NCBI GenBank assembly: GCA_016218915.1 | Contig: JACRCQ010000068.1 | Span: 1-42,509 of the forward strand | Direction of reading: 5' to 3' | Length of the DNA stretch: 42,509 nt | Source of the DNA: Deltaproteobacteria bacterium | GTDB taxonomy: Bacteria; Myxococcota_A; Polyangia; Polyangiales; Polyangiaceae | In this document: in pieces, positions 23,445 through 31,463 of the stretch | Numbering within the stretch: position 1 is the stretch's first letter | How the letters are laid out: each line of letters starts with the position of its first letter | Made by a program: the position numbers and the translations under genes | Notes under the pieces: model-generated | Seen by the model: the letters and a program-made list of their open reading frames with translations, nothing else | What the model was told of the DNA's origin: nothing | Database searches by the model: none

Positions 23445-25571
23445 CTACATCTGGGGATCAATCACCCCGAATGTCCGCCCGAACCAGTAGGCAAACAGGA
23501 AGTCCGTGCCCGGGTCCTCGTACGGCACCGCTCCGCCTTTGAAGTCGAAGGGGCTCGTCTTCCACGCGAAGGCATCCGGCACCCGCTCGAACAGCGTGTA
23601 GCTCACGAGCGACGCGAATCTCCCTCCCTGGGTCCAGTCGTTCTTCCAGGGCAGATTCGGGAAGGGAGACATGCAGAAGTCCGGGTGGATCCTCCAGTCG
23701 TAGTCGTAGTTGACCTTGGGCGCCGGGAATTCCCTGAGCACCCACAGGTTCTCTTCGAGCTCGGGCGGTGGGGTCGCGAAGTCCCCGAGCGTGGCGCCGA
23801 TCAGCTGGTAGAGCCCCAGACGCGTATGGCGCATCCGCTCCAATGACTTTCGCATTCCGGTCTTCAGCTCGTTCAGGTGCCCGTCATTGACGTTCTGCGA
23901 GACGAGATACGGCACCAGCAGCCCCTGGATGATCAGGTGGTTTCCCGACCAGTCGCTCGTGCCGTACTCCCACAGCGCCCCATTCCCCTGATCCACCAGC
24001 CACACCTTGCTCGCCTGGTACAGCGCTTCGTACTGCAGCTTCTGCTGGATATCCTTGGTCATCATGTACAGGATCATCCTGGCCTTGAGCTCGTTCGTCT
24101 TCTTGTCTCCTGCTACCGGGAAGTGCGTTACCAGGTTGTCGAGAATCGCTACCATCTTCTGCTTCTCGGCCGCGTAGCCCGCCTGATCCTTGAGCACCAG
24201 CCACGCCCACGTGAATGCCACGTAGTAGCCCTGCAGCATGTCGTTGTTGCAGCCTGGCATCCAGTCGAACCCGGCAAAGGTCCCGGTTCCCTGCACCCAG
24301 CCGTTCAGCGGCTCCTCGTGCTCGCGGATCGTCCGCGCGAACTGCCCGTCCACTCCCACGATGTCGAAGCACATGATCTGCGCGTGCAGTCCCCTGAGCA
24401 TGTTGTCGAATGCCACCGGATCCTGGGTCACCAGGTAGCGCATCGCCTGGCTCGCCACGTACACGCCTGTCCAGAGCATCGAGTCCCCGCTCGGAATGTA
24501 CTGCTGCGGCGGCGTGGCCCCTGGCAGGTACGACACCAGCATCCCGGCCCCGTTCAGGAAGTGCAGCGGCATCTCGGTGTCGTAGTACGCCCTCTTCTGC
24601 TCGAGCGTCTGGCGGTACGCCCGATTGCGCATCCGTGTCTCGACCAGGCTGATCGCGTCCGGCACACGCTGAATCACCCGCAGCACGCCGGGATTCGCAC
24701 GATAGAAGTCGAAGTCCGTGGGGTCGAACGTCTGGTAGTGCATCGCCTCCTGGAACTCGGGGCGGTTCACGTACGGCTGCAGCTCAGGCATCTGGTGGTA
24801 GGTCGCATAGGTCTGGAACAGCGTGCTCTTGGTAGCATCCGGTATCGCGTCGTGCATGGGCACGAGCTGCCGCTGGTTCGCCCACAGCGGCTCTGCACCG
24901 ACGTCACCGACCCAGGTCCATGTCTCGGTGTACGTCGGCTCTGTGCTGACATCAGGCGCGAACGCGCAGTCGATCGTGACGTCGCTCGTGCGCGTGCACT
25001 GCGCTGCGTAGGCGACCGTCTTTGGCGCGAGCCCTTCGTGGATTTCTCCCTTGTAGCTCTTGATGAAAGCCTGCCGGTCGAGCTGGAAGCTCATGGGGTA
25101 GGGGCCGCCCTGCAGCTGCTCGCCTTGCGCCTTGCCTTGCCAGGCAAGCCCGACCTCGTCGCCCTCGAAGCTCGCCGACGTCCACTTCTGCAGGTGCGCG
25201 ACACCGCCGCCGGCTCGCACCTCGGCCTGCCCTGTGTACCCTCCCCAACGCGCATCGCTCCCCTTGATCGCGTAGACCCCGACCAGGGGCTTGGGATGGC
25301 TGCCTTCCTGGGGCGCATCGACCGCATCCGTATGCGGGCCGTCTCCCAGCGCGTCGACCTTCCCATCCGAAGCGTCCGGGTGACCGGTCTCCTGGACCGA
25401 GCCGTCCGCGTCAGTCGCGACGTGCGCGTCTGGGTCCAGCCCGGGATCGACCGATGCATCTTTCGGCGCGGGTTCATCGCCGGTGGAGCTCGAGCCACAG
25501 GCGGGCAGGCACAAAGCGGACGCGAAGCCAAGGAGCGCGGGCAGTACCCGCGCAAGTCGGGCAGGGTTCAT
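23445..25571 (-). CDS. lipoprotein of unknown function (708 aa)
   Basis: The ATG at 25571 starts a lipoprotein signal ending in CLPAC with Cys25, followed by an Asp/Pro/Ala-rich linker to about residue 100. An N-terminal beta-rich domain (YAIKGSDARWGGYTGQAEV, AHLQKWTSASFEGDEV) is followed by a long helical part with many Trp, Tyr and Met, such as MLWTGVYVASQAMRYL, GYYVAFTWAWLVL and GNHLIIQGLLVPYLVS. The alternation of hydrophobic helices suggests an (alpha/alpha) toroid of the kind found in glycoside hydrolases and polysaccharide lyases, but I see no signature residues. The longer frame to 25649 is not supported. The family is not recognised. It is divergent from the ECF sigma factor gene. 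Confidence 0.87.
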   Translation of the reverse strand: MNPARLARVLPALLGFASALCLPACGSSSTGDEPAPKDASVDPGLDPDAHVATDADGSVQETGHPDASDGKVDALGDGPHTDAVDAPQEGSHPKPLVGVYAIKGSDARWGGYTGQAEVRAGGGVAHLQKWTSASFEGDEVGLAWQGKAQGEQLQGGPYPMSFQLDRQAFIKSYKGEIHEGLAPKTVAYAAQCTRTSDVTIDCAFAPDVSTEPTYTETWTWVGDVGAEPLWANQRQLVPMHDAIPDATKSTLFQTYATYHQMPELQPYVNRPEFQEAMHYQTFDPTDFDFYRANPGVLRVIQRVPDAISLVETRMRNRAYRQTLEQKRAYYDTEMPLHFLNGAGMLVSYLPGATPPQQYIPSGDSMLWTGVYVASQAMRYLVTQDPVAFDNMLRGLHAQIMCFDIVGVDGQFARTIREHEEPLNGWVQGTGTFAGFDWMPGCNNDMLQGYYVAFTWAWLVLKDQAGYAAEKQKMVAILDNLVTHFPVAGDKKTNELKARMILYMMTKDIQQKLQYEALYQASKVWLVDQGNGALWEYGTSDWSGNHLIIQGLLVPYLVSQNVNDGHLNELKTGMRKSLERMRHTRLGLYQLIGATLGDFATPPPELEENLWVLREFPAPKVNYDYDWRIHPDFCMSPFPNLPWKNDWTQGGRFASLVSYTLFERVPDAFAWKTSPFDFKGGAVPYEDPGTDFLFAYWFGRTFGVIDPQM

Positions 25572-25766
25572 CGCCGGATTGTCCCACAGGGGTGAGAGGA
25601 CCACCAAGCCGCGCCGCGGCCGGCGAGCCTTGGTCTGGAAAATATGCAAAACGAGGAGTCGGCGTGCCCGGTGCGTTCAGCCGTTGCCGCAAGGACAAGC
25701 CCGGATCCGAAATCGTCCACGCCCCGAAATTTCCCTGCCCCCTGCTCCGACTGGATTGGAGCAAGG

Positions 25767-26354
25767 ATGCTGTCGCTTTCCACTTTCATGAGCCTGCCTT
25801 TTGGTGACAGCCGCGTCCGCCAAGTCCCGCTCGCCCTCGAGCAGGACTCGGGAGCGCTTCGAACCCTGATCGGCTCGGTGGTGTCATGCATACTCGGAGT
25901 CCCGCGCGATCATCCCGACGTCGAAGACTGCACCCACGAGGTGCTCCGCAGAGCCATCGAGGGCCAGGACAAGCTTCGCTCCACCGATGCCCTGCGTCCC
26001 TGGGTTCTGGGCATCGCGCGTCACGTGGCGCTCGATGCCATCCGCGATCGCAAGCGTGCGCGTCGCCACGATGGCAGCGACGACAGTGGCTTGGAAGCGC
26101 TGCCGGATCGCGAGCTGGCGCTCGACGATCAGGTCGCGCGAGCCGAGCAGCAGCAGAGGCTCAGAGCCGTGATGGACACCCTTCCCAAGGGGCAGCGCGA
26201 CGCACTGCTGCTCTTCCACGGCGAAGGGCGTGGGTACCAGGAGATTGCAGCGCGCCTCGGCGTGCCACTCGGCACCGTGGCGACATGGATCACGCGCGGA
26301 CGTCAAGCGATGGCCGCTGCGCTCGGCGATGTGAGGAATCATGAAACCGCGTGA
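25767..26354 (+). CDS. ECF-type RNA polymerase sigma factor
   Basis: The 195-residue product has both regions of extracytoplasmic-function sigma factors. Region 2 contains DVEDCTHEVLRRAIEG and LRPWVLGIARHVALDAIRDRKR, for -10 recognition. Region 4 contains LPKGQRDALLLFHGEGRGYQEIAARLGVPLGTVATWITRGRQAM, a helix-turn-helix for -35 recognition. The ATG at 25767 has a well placed GGAG ribosome site; an ATG upstream at 25644 would add residues unlike any sigma factor. The gene overlaps the anti-sigma gene by 14 nt. In the leader, CCGAAAT occurs twice (25707-25713 and 25724-25730), a possible target element. It probably controls its own operon. Confidence 0.93.
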   Translation: MLSLSTFMSLPFGDSRVRQVPLALEQDSGALRTLIGSVVSCILGVPRDHPDVEDCTHEVLRRAIEGQDKLRSTDALRPWVLGIARHVALDAIRDRKRARRHDGSDDSGLEALPDRELALDDQVARAEQQQRLRAVMDTLPKGQRDALLLFHGEGRGYQEIAARLGVPLGTVATWITRGRQAMAAALGDVRNHETA

Positions 26355-26868
26355 AAAGCTCCCTTGGGAGATCATCTGGCAGCACGACGGACACGTGACC
26401 GACGTCGTGCTGACCTCGATGGCCGATGGCGAAGAAGCCATCGTGCCGGAGGTCGCGCTCGACCACGTGGGAGGATGCGACAGCTGCTCGCGACGGCTCG
26501 GCGATGCGGCGCTGCTGTCGATTCGCGTCGACGATCACATCGTCGCCGCAGCGGCACAAGCCAGGGCAGCGCGTCCGCGCTTCCCCTGGGCTGCGGTCAT
26601 GGTCGCGCTGACCGTGGCGGGGCTGGGGATGATCCCCACCCTGCTGCGCGCCCCTGCCTGGCTCGCGGCAACGAGTGCCACCCTCGTGCAGGGACTCCCT
26701 CTGTATGTCCGCTCTGGCGCCCTCATGGCCCGCACCCTTCCCCAGGGGCTGCAGGGCACGCTCCTGGTGTCGTCGTTCGTTTCCGCGTTCGTGCTTACGT
26801 TGACCGGCTACGGGATTGCGCGAGCCATGACTCGCTCGCGCTCGCTTCAAGAAGGAGGCACGCGATGA
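26341..26868 (+). CDS. anti-sigma factor, zinc-finger ZAS type, with two transmembrane helices
   Basis: A 175-residue product whose start overlaps the sigma gene by 14 nt and whose stop shares ATGA with the next gene. The N-terminal cytoplasmic part carries the His-x3-Cys-x2-Cys motif at His42, Cys46 and Cys49 (DHVGGCDSC), the zinc-binding pattern of ZAS anti-sigma domains that trap the sigma factor. Hydrophobic segments at about residues 78-100 and 135-160 predict two membrane spans with a periplasmic loop between them. The loop would be the receiving site for a signal from outside. The assignment rests on motif plus gene order. Confidence 0.88.
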   Translation: MKPREKLPWEIIWQHDGHVTDVVLTSMADGEEAIVPEVALDHVGGCDSCSRRLGDAALLSIRVDDHIVAAAAQARAARPRFPWAAVMVALTVAGLGMIPTLLRAPAWLAATSATLVQGLPLYVRSGALMARTLPQGLQGTLLVSSFVSAFVLTLTGYGIARAMTRSRSLQEGGTR

Positions 26869-28301
26869 TGCGCGCTGCTCACATGGGAAGGTCCCCCAGG
26901 CTCTGGCACGCTCTTTCGCTGGGTGCCGCCGTGCTCGCATTCTCCGCTGCAGCCGCGGGCGCAGTCCGACGGGAAGGCGTGTGGCCCTCGGCGGACAAGA
27001 CCGTGACCCTGGAGGCGCGCGGCATGACGCGGGCGCAAGCGATCCAGAAGCTGGCCGATGCAGCGGGCTGGAGCATCGTGGTGCACGCACCTCCGGGAGA
27101 CCCCGTCGATCTGCACATCAAGGCCCAGCCGGCGAGCAGGGTGCTCGAGATGCTGCTCACCGACGGCGACTACGTGGCAAACCGATCCGGGGACCTCATC
27201 TCCGTGACGCGCGATTCCAAGACTTCGCCACTCGCCTCTGGCGCGCCGGCCCCGAAGTCCTCCGCTGCACCTCTGGTCCCAGCTCCTGCTGCGGTGCCTG
27301 CCATCGCGGCCTCTGCGCAGCCCGTGGATGCAACCGCGCCGGCAGACCCGTCCGAGCCAGCTCCCGACGAGCCCTCTTCCGAGCCAGACCGGGGGGAAGA
27401 TCGCGTGATCACCGGGGGAAGCTTCAAGATCGCGCAAGGGGAGACGGTCCACGATGTGATGATGCTCGGCGGCTCCGTGGAAGTGTTCGGCAACGTGACC
27501 GGCGACGTGGTCGTCACAGGCGGCTCGGTCCACCTGTTCGACGGCTCGCACGTGCACGGCGACGTGACCGCGTTGGGCGGGGCGATCGACGTTGACGACG
27601 GCGCGCTCGTGGATGGCGACGTAGGCGTGGTGGGAGGAAGCCTCCACAAGGCCGAGGGCGCGAAGATCGGCGGCGACATCAAGAAGGTCGGTCACGGCGG
27701 CAAGGGCAACGTGCACGTGAACGTCAGCAAGAGCTCTGAGCATCTCAGGCTCGGCAGGGGCAGCTCCGGGCTGTCGATCGGGCGCATCGCGAGCGACATC
27801 GGCGCTGCGATCACGCGCTCCGCCATGCTGTTCGTGTTTGGGGCAATCTTCCTCGCGCTCGCAACCCGCCGGATGGAAGCCCTTCAGACCGAGGTCGCTG
27901 CCCGTCCCATGCGCTCCTTTGCCCTCGGCGTCGTCGGGGGGCTGGCCGCTACCGTGTTGCTCGTCGCATTGTGCGTGACCGGCATCGGAATTCCCGTGGC
28001 AGTCATTGGAGTGCTCGCTGCCACGCTCGGCGCATTCGTCGGGATCTCCTCGGTGCTGTCGACCGTGGGAGGGGCCCTGCTCGGACACCGCACCAAGAAT
28101 CCCTACCTGCACCTCGCACTCGGTTGTGCTCTGTTCCTTGTCATCGGCGCCATTCCCTACCTGGGAGGGTTCGTCACGGCCGCTGTGGTTCTGATCGGCA
28201 TGGGAGCCGTGGTCGCCACGCGCGGTCTGGGGCTCTTCCCCACCAAGCCCAATGGCAACGGCTCACACCCCTACCGCGAAGCAGCGGACAGCGCGCGATA
28301 A
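26865..28301 (+). CDS. exported membrane protein with STN-like domain and polymer-forming (bactofilin-like) repeats
   Basis: The 478-residue product starts at ATGATG after a GGAGG ribosome site, overlapping the anti-sigma stop. A signal peptide covers about residues 1-33. Residues of about 43-115 (VTLEARGMTRAQAIQKLADAAGW, DPVDLHIKAQPASRVLEMLL) match the secretin/TonB short N-terminal (STN) fold, which in TonB receptors passes signals to anti-sigma factors. A Pro/Ala-rich linker follows. Residues of about 195-290 have strand repeats such as VFGNVTGDVVVTGGSVHLFDGSHVHGDV, the right-handed beta helix of polymer-forming (bactofilin-like) proteins. The C-terminal 170 residues have four hydrophobic helices. 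It is the third gene of the sigma cassette, so it is a candidate signal sensor or effector. Confidence 0.88.
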   Translation: MMRAAHMGRSPRLWHALSLGAAVLAFSAAAAGAVRREGVWPSADKTVTLEARGMTRAQAIQKLADAAGWSIVVHAPPGDPVDLHIKAQPASRVLEMLLTDGDYVANRSGDLISVTRDSKTSPLASGAPAPKSSAAPLVPAPAAVPAIAASAQPVDATAPADPSEPAPDEPSSEPDRGEDRVITGGSFKIAQGETVHDVMMLGGSVEVFGNVTGDVVVTGGSVHLFDGSHVHGDVTALGGAIDVDDGALVDGDVGVVGGSLHKAEGAKIGGDIKKVGHGGKGNVHVNVSKSSEHLRLGRGSSGLSIGRIASDIGAAITRSAMLFVFGAIFLALATRRMEALQTEVAARPMRSFALGVVGGLAATVLLVALCVTGIGIPVAVIGVLAATLGAFVGISSVLSTVGGALLGHRTKNPYLHLALGCALFLVIGAIPYLGGFVTAAVVLIGMGAVVATRGLGLFPTKPNGNGSHPYREAADSAR

Positions 28302-28315
28302 CGGGGATTCGGCCG

Positions 28316-29935
28316 TCAATACGCCGTCACATGCACCCGGATATGCACGTGGTCGTTGTGCTTCGGCCAGTGGTGCACCACGTCCTTGAACACCGGAATC
28401 AACGAGCTCGCGATTTCTCCCTTGCTCACCAGCTCCTCGGCTGCTGCAAAGAGAGCTGGATGAAGCTCCTGATCGAGGAACGCGTACTCCACCCTTCCTG
28501 ATTCGAACACCGGCGCCAGCAGCCTAGCCATGGGCATCGCGCCGAAGTTGCTCGCGGTCCCTGGCACGCAGTTCTGCTCCGCATCCCACGTGCACACAGG
28601 CCCCCAGACCGGCTCGCCTGAAGCATTGTAGATCGAGTAGTCGACATCCTTGCCCAGGTCGTGCGACGCATGCCCCGGCGGCGCTGAGCCGTCCCAGTTC
28701 GACAGATCGTGGATCGAGAACGGCTTCATCTTGGCAGCTGCCACCGCGCGCCCTGCATTGCGGGTGAACATCAGGAGATCGCGACGTCCGAACTGCTCGC
28801 GGTACGTGGCACCCGTCAGGTCGTAGCCTTCCCGACTCGTCTCGATCGGAAGCGGCATCTGGAGCAACAGGGTGCAATCGCTGTTGCAGTGTGCGCCTTC
28901 CTCGAACGGCGTGCGCTTCGCCTGCAGCTTGCCCGTCGAGCTCGCCCCGGACAAGCGCACCCAGAACGTCCGATCGTCCTGCGAATCCAGGACCGCCAGC
29001 ACACGCAGGCCGGTCCCCCCGTTCGTCGTTGCCATGCTGATCGCAGCGGTTCCGTTCCAGCGCAGAACCTCCATGTCCACAGCAGCGCCCGTCGGGGTGA
29101 AGTCGTACCGGAAGCCGATGTGCTCGCCCCGCTTCGCGTCCACCCGGTAGGCCGGACCCGCTGCGGTGGATGTCGAGATGTCGATGGCGTCAGCTCCGAG
29201 CGCCTGCTCTCCGGCCACTGCACCAGGAGGCGCCGTGCCTTCGCCCGGCTTGGGTGGCGCGCACACGCTCTCGGATTCGACGTGGTACTTCGCATCCGTC
29301 GGCAGGAACTGGGTGAATCCGCTGTCCACGACCTGCCATCCGGTCACGAAGAGCGTCCCGTCCCACGTGCTCGACGATACGACCTTGAGCTGCGCCGTAC
29401 CGCCAGTCCGTCCATCGGCAATCATCGTTGCGGTCAAGCCGGGCTCGGATAGCCCAACGTCGCCGTCGTACACCACGGTGCCGTCGAGCCTCGCCAGGAT
29501 CAACGCTGGTTGCCACGTCCCCGCCGTGACGGTGAGCGACAGATTCATCTCGCTGCCACCGTGGATCCGCGTCGCGTAGGCATGGACGTTGTACTTGCCC
29601 GAGCTGAAATCCTCGTCATTCGCCGCAAAGCCGCATTCGTTGGGCCACAGGTCGGTGTCCCAGCAGCTGCCTTGCGCACAGGGAACGAGCGGATCAGGAA
29701 CCGGCGGAGGCGCGGCATCCGCGTCCGGTGGAGCGCCACCCTCCGCATCCTTTCCTCCCGCCTCCCACGGCAGTGCGTCAGCCCCGACCGCATCCGCTTG
29801 CAGTGGCTCATCACCGACCGCTGCATCACCCCCGAGCGGCGACCAGGCGGAAGACGCGTCATCGCCGCACCCGGTCAGAGCTGTCATTCCAACCGCCACG
29901 CACAGGATGAGCCGACGAGGCTGAGCCAGAAGCAT
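28316..29935 (-). CDS. lipoprotein with C-terminal LAS-type peptidoglycan peptidase domain
   Basis: A 539-residue product. The lipoprotein signal ends in LTGC with Cys23, then comes an Asp/Ala/Pro-rich linker. The middle (about residues 90-330) has beta-sandwich pieces similar to pre-peptidase C-terminal domains (YNVHAYATRIHGGSEMNLSLTV, TFWVRLSGASSTGKL). The last 180 residues carry the LAS superfamily zinc motifs: His425-x6-Asp432 (SHDLGKDVD) and His529-Val-His531 (HNDHVHIRV). LAS enzymes such as MepA, VanX and VanY cleave D-Ala-containing cross-links or D-Ala dipeptides in peptidoglycan. The motif order fits MepA-like endopeptidases best. Its substrate site within the envelope is inferred. 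The gene is convergent with the STN-protein gene. Confidence 0.88.
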   Translation of the reverse strand: MLLAQPRRLILCVAVGMTALTGCGDDASSAWSPLGGDAAVGDEPLQADAVGADALPWEAGGKDAEGGAPPDADAAPPPVPDPLVPCAQGSCWDTDLWPNECGFAANDEDFSSGKYNVHAYATRIHGGSEMNLSLTVTAGTWQPALILARLDGTVVYDGDVGLSEPGLTATMIADGRTGGTAQLKVVSSSTWDGTLFVTGWQVVDSGFTQFLPTDAKYHVESESVCAPPKPGEGTAPPGAVAGEQALGADAIDISTSTAAGPAYRVDAKRGEHIGFRYDFTPTGAAVDMEVLRWNGTAAISMATTNGGTGLRVLAVLDSQDDRTFWVRLSGASSTGKLQAKRTPFEEGAHCNSDCTLLLQMPLPIETSREGYDLTGATYREQFGRRDLLMFTRNAGRAVAAAKMKPFSIHDLSNWDGSAPPGHASHDLGKDVDYSIYNASGEPVWGPVCTWDAEQNCVPGTASNFGAMPMARLLAPVFESGRVEYAFLDQELHPALFAAAEELVSKGEIASSLIPVFKDVVHHWPKHNDHVHIRVHVTAY

Positions 29936-30023
29936 GCCTCATGGTAGCAGAAGAGGACCAATCTCTGCTTCTCCGATGCCGTTCGCGGAATGCCAGCCGC
30001 GCCGTCGGCGTTCTCCGGGCACG

Positions 30024-30623
30024 ATGGCCTCCCTGCGCTCTGCATGCATACTCGCACTCGTAGCCTGGTCAGCCTGCACTGCGGTGCGTGCGCCCTCCCA
30101 TCCCGTCACCGCCCCGGCTCGACCAGCAGTCGCTCCGGCCCCGACCGCATCCGGCCCCGCTTCGATCGCAACAGCCGAACCATCGAACGAGCCTGGGGCT
30201 TCCCCGGACGAAATCGCCAGCGCCCTGGATGCCAACGACAAAAGCGCCCATGTCATCGATCGCGAGCTCCCCAAGCTTCGGCGAACTGTCGAGGTGGAAG
30301 GGGAAGATGCCACGAGTGCCTTCGCTACCGTACGCTGGGAGTCGCCGAGCGGCTCGATCTCCAAGACTCGCGAAGCCTGGAATGGCGGATGTTGCAGCGC
30401 CCCGGTCGCCACGGACCGGTACTTCGCAGAGCGCTCCCTGATCCGGGAAGTCGTGTTCATCAGTCCGCGCACGGAAGCGGATTCGCTCCTCCAGGGAAGG
30501 GAGCCTCGGTCCAGGATCGAGCTTCGCGTGCGGGACTACGCCCGCGACGGCCGCGTAGTTCGGGAACGCCGTGACGCAGTCCTGGACAACACGGATCTCG
30601 TCGCGACTGCGCAGGCAAGGTAG
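30024..30623 (+). CDS. lipoprotein of unknown function (199 aa)
   Basis: Starts at the ATG at 30024 with a lipoprotein signal ending in AWSAC and Cys18. A Pro/Ala-rich linker follows. The rest has a helical stretch (SPDEIASALDANDKSAHVIDRELPKLRR), an ATVRWESPSG strand, a Cys-Cys pair (GGCCSAP) and an Arg-rich C-terminal half. No known domain is recognised. A longer frame from 29934 begins at the edge of the divergent gene and is not supported. The next gene begins only 10 nt after its stop, so the two are probably one transcript with the barrel protein. Confidence 0.72.
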   Translation: MASLRSACILALVAWSACTAVRAPSHPVTAPARPAVAPAPTASGPASIATAEPSNEPGASPDEIASALDANDKSAHVIDRELPKLRRTVEVEGEDATSAFATVRWESPSGSISKTREAWNGGCCSAPVATDRYFAERSLIREVVFISPRTEADSLLQGREPRSRIELRVRDYARDGRVVRERRDAVLDNTDLVATAQAR

Positions 30624-30633
30624 ACTCCCACCC

Positions 30634-31227
30634 GTGCGCTTCCGTGCCATCCTGGCCGCCTTCTGCGGGGCTGCGGTCACCCTCGCCCCTGCCTGGGATG
30701 CGCGATCTGCAGAAAGCGAGGACAAGGCGGTCTTCACCTTCGATGTCGAAGGGGGCGCGCTCTGGAGCCCCATGAAGTCCGGTCGGCGGGATCTGGCGAT
30801 TCCAGCCGGCCTGACCCTTGCCGTGCTGTTTCCGATCCAGCGACGACTGCTGGGCGGATTCGGAGTCGCGTTCGCCTCGGATCGCGGCGGCGCGTTCGTG
30901 ACGCTGGGGGTGCCGGCTCGCCTCGAATGGAGCGCGGAAAAGGACTACCGCTACCCAGGCCTCTCGGTCCGGATCGGAACGCGTCCTCAGCTGATGACCG
31001 TCGTACCGTGCGTGGAAGGCTCAGCCGAGCAGTGCCCAAGGGGGTTGGACAAGACCGAGTTCGCCTTTGGATTCCTCGCAGATGCCGGGCTGCTGATGAC
31101 CCTTGGCAAGTTCGAGGTCGGCATCTCCGCGCAAGCAGGGCCTGTGCTCGGGATCGCGCTGTCCCATGACAAGGCGCTCGACGGCTTCTACCGCGGAGCG
31201 ATTCTGGCTGTGGGAGGACGGTTCTGA
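30634..31227 (+). CDS. candidate outer-membrane beta-barrel protein
   Basis: A 197-residue product with a GTG start. The signal peptide is RFRAILAAFCGAAVTLAPAWDARSA and cleavage is expected near residue 25. The mature protein alternates hydrophobic and polar residues in strands of about ten: VFTFDVEGGALWSP, GGFGVAFASDRGGAFVTLGVPARLEW and FGFLADAGLLMTLGKFEVGISAQ. It ends RGAILAVGGRF, with a terminal Phe as in many outer-membrane barrels. The size would allow an eight-stranded barrel. The two Cys could form a loop disulfide. The class assignment is from pattern only. Confidence 0.7.
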   Translation: MRFRAILAAFCGAAVTLAPAWDARSAESEDKAVFTFDVEGGALWSPMKSGRRDLAIPAGLTLAVLFPIQRRLLGGFGVAFASDRGGAFVTLGVPARLEWSAEKDYRYPGLSVRIGTRPQLMTVVPCVEGSAEQCPRGLDKTEFAFGFLADAGLLMTLGKFEVGISAQAGPVLGIALSHDKALDGFYRGAILAVGGRF

Positions 31228-31463
31228 CGCCTCCGTTGTGTGGTTTCGCGCGACGAATGCGCAAGTGCCGGAATGTAAGCGGTGAAGGTGACTGACGGTC
31301 GTCGATTGAGCGTCGGGCAACGACCGTGAGAATGGAACAGCGATCGATTGTCCATTCGCGCGTTACCTTTGCCCGCTGCGCGTGTCCATCGCAGTGAGAG
31401 CGCAAGAATCCGTCTTGCGCGTGCTCGTCGCGCGGTCTTTGCCTCGAACCATGGGAGAGCATC
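31228..31463. other. intergenic region with two long inverted repeats
   Basis: This 236-bp gap holds two perfect 8-bp inverted repeats: ACGGTCGT at 31295-31302 with 31320-31327 (17-nt loop), and GCGCAAGA at 31400-31407 with 31413-31420 (5-nt loop). The second ends 43 nt before the next start codon and could form a stem in the leader. Neither is followed by a T-run. A promoter for the next gene must lie here, but I cannot place its elements. Confidence 0.45.
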
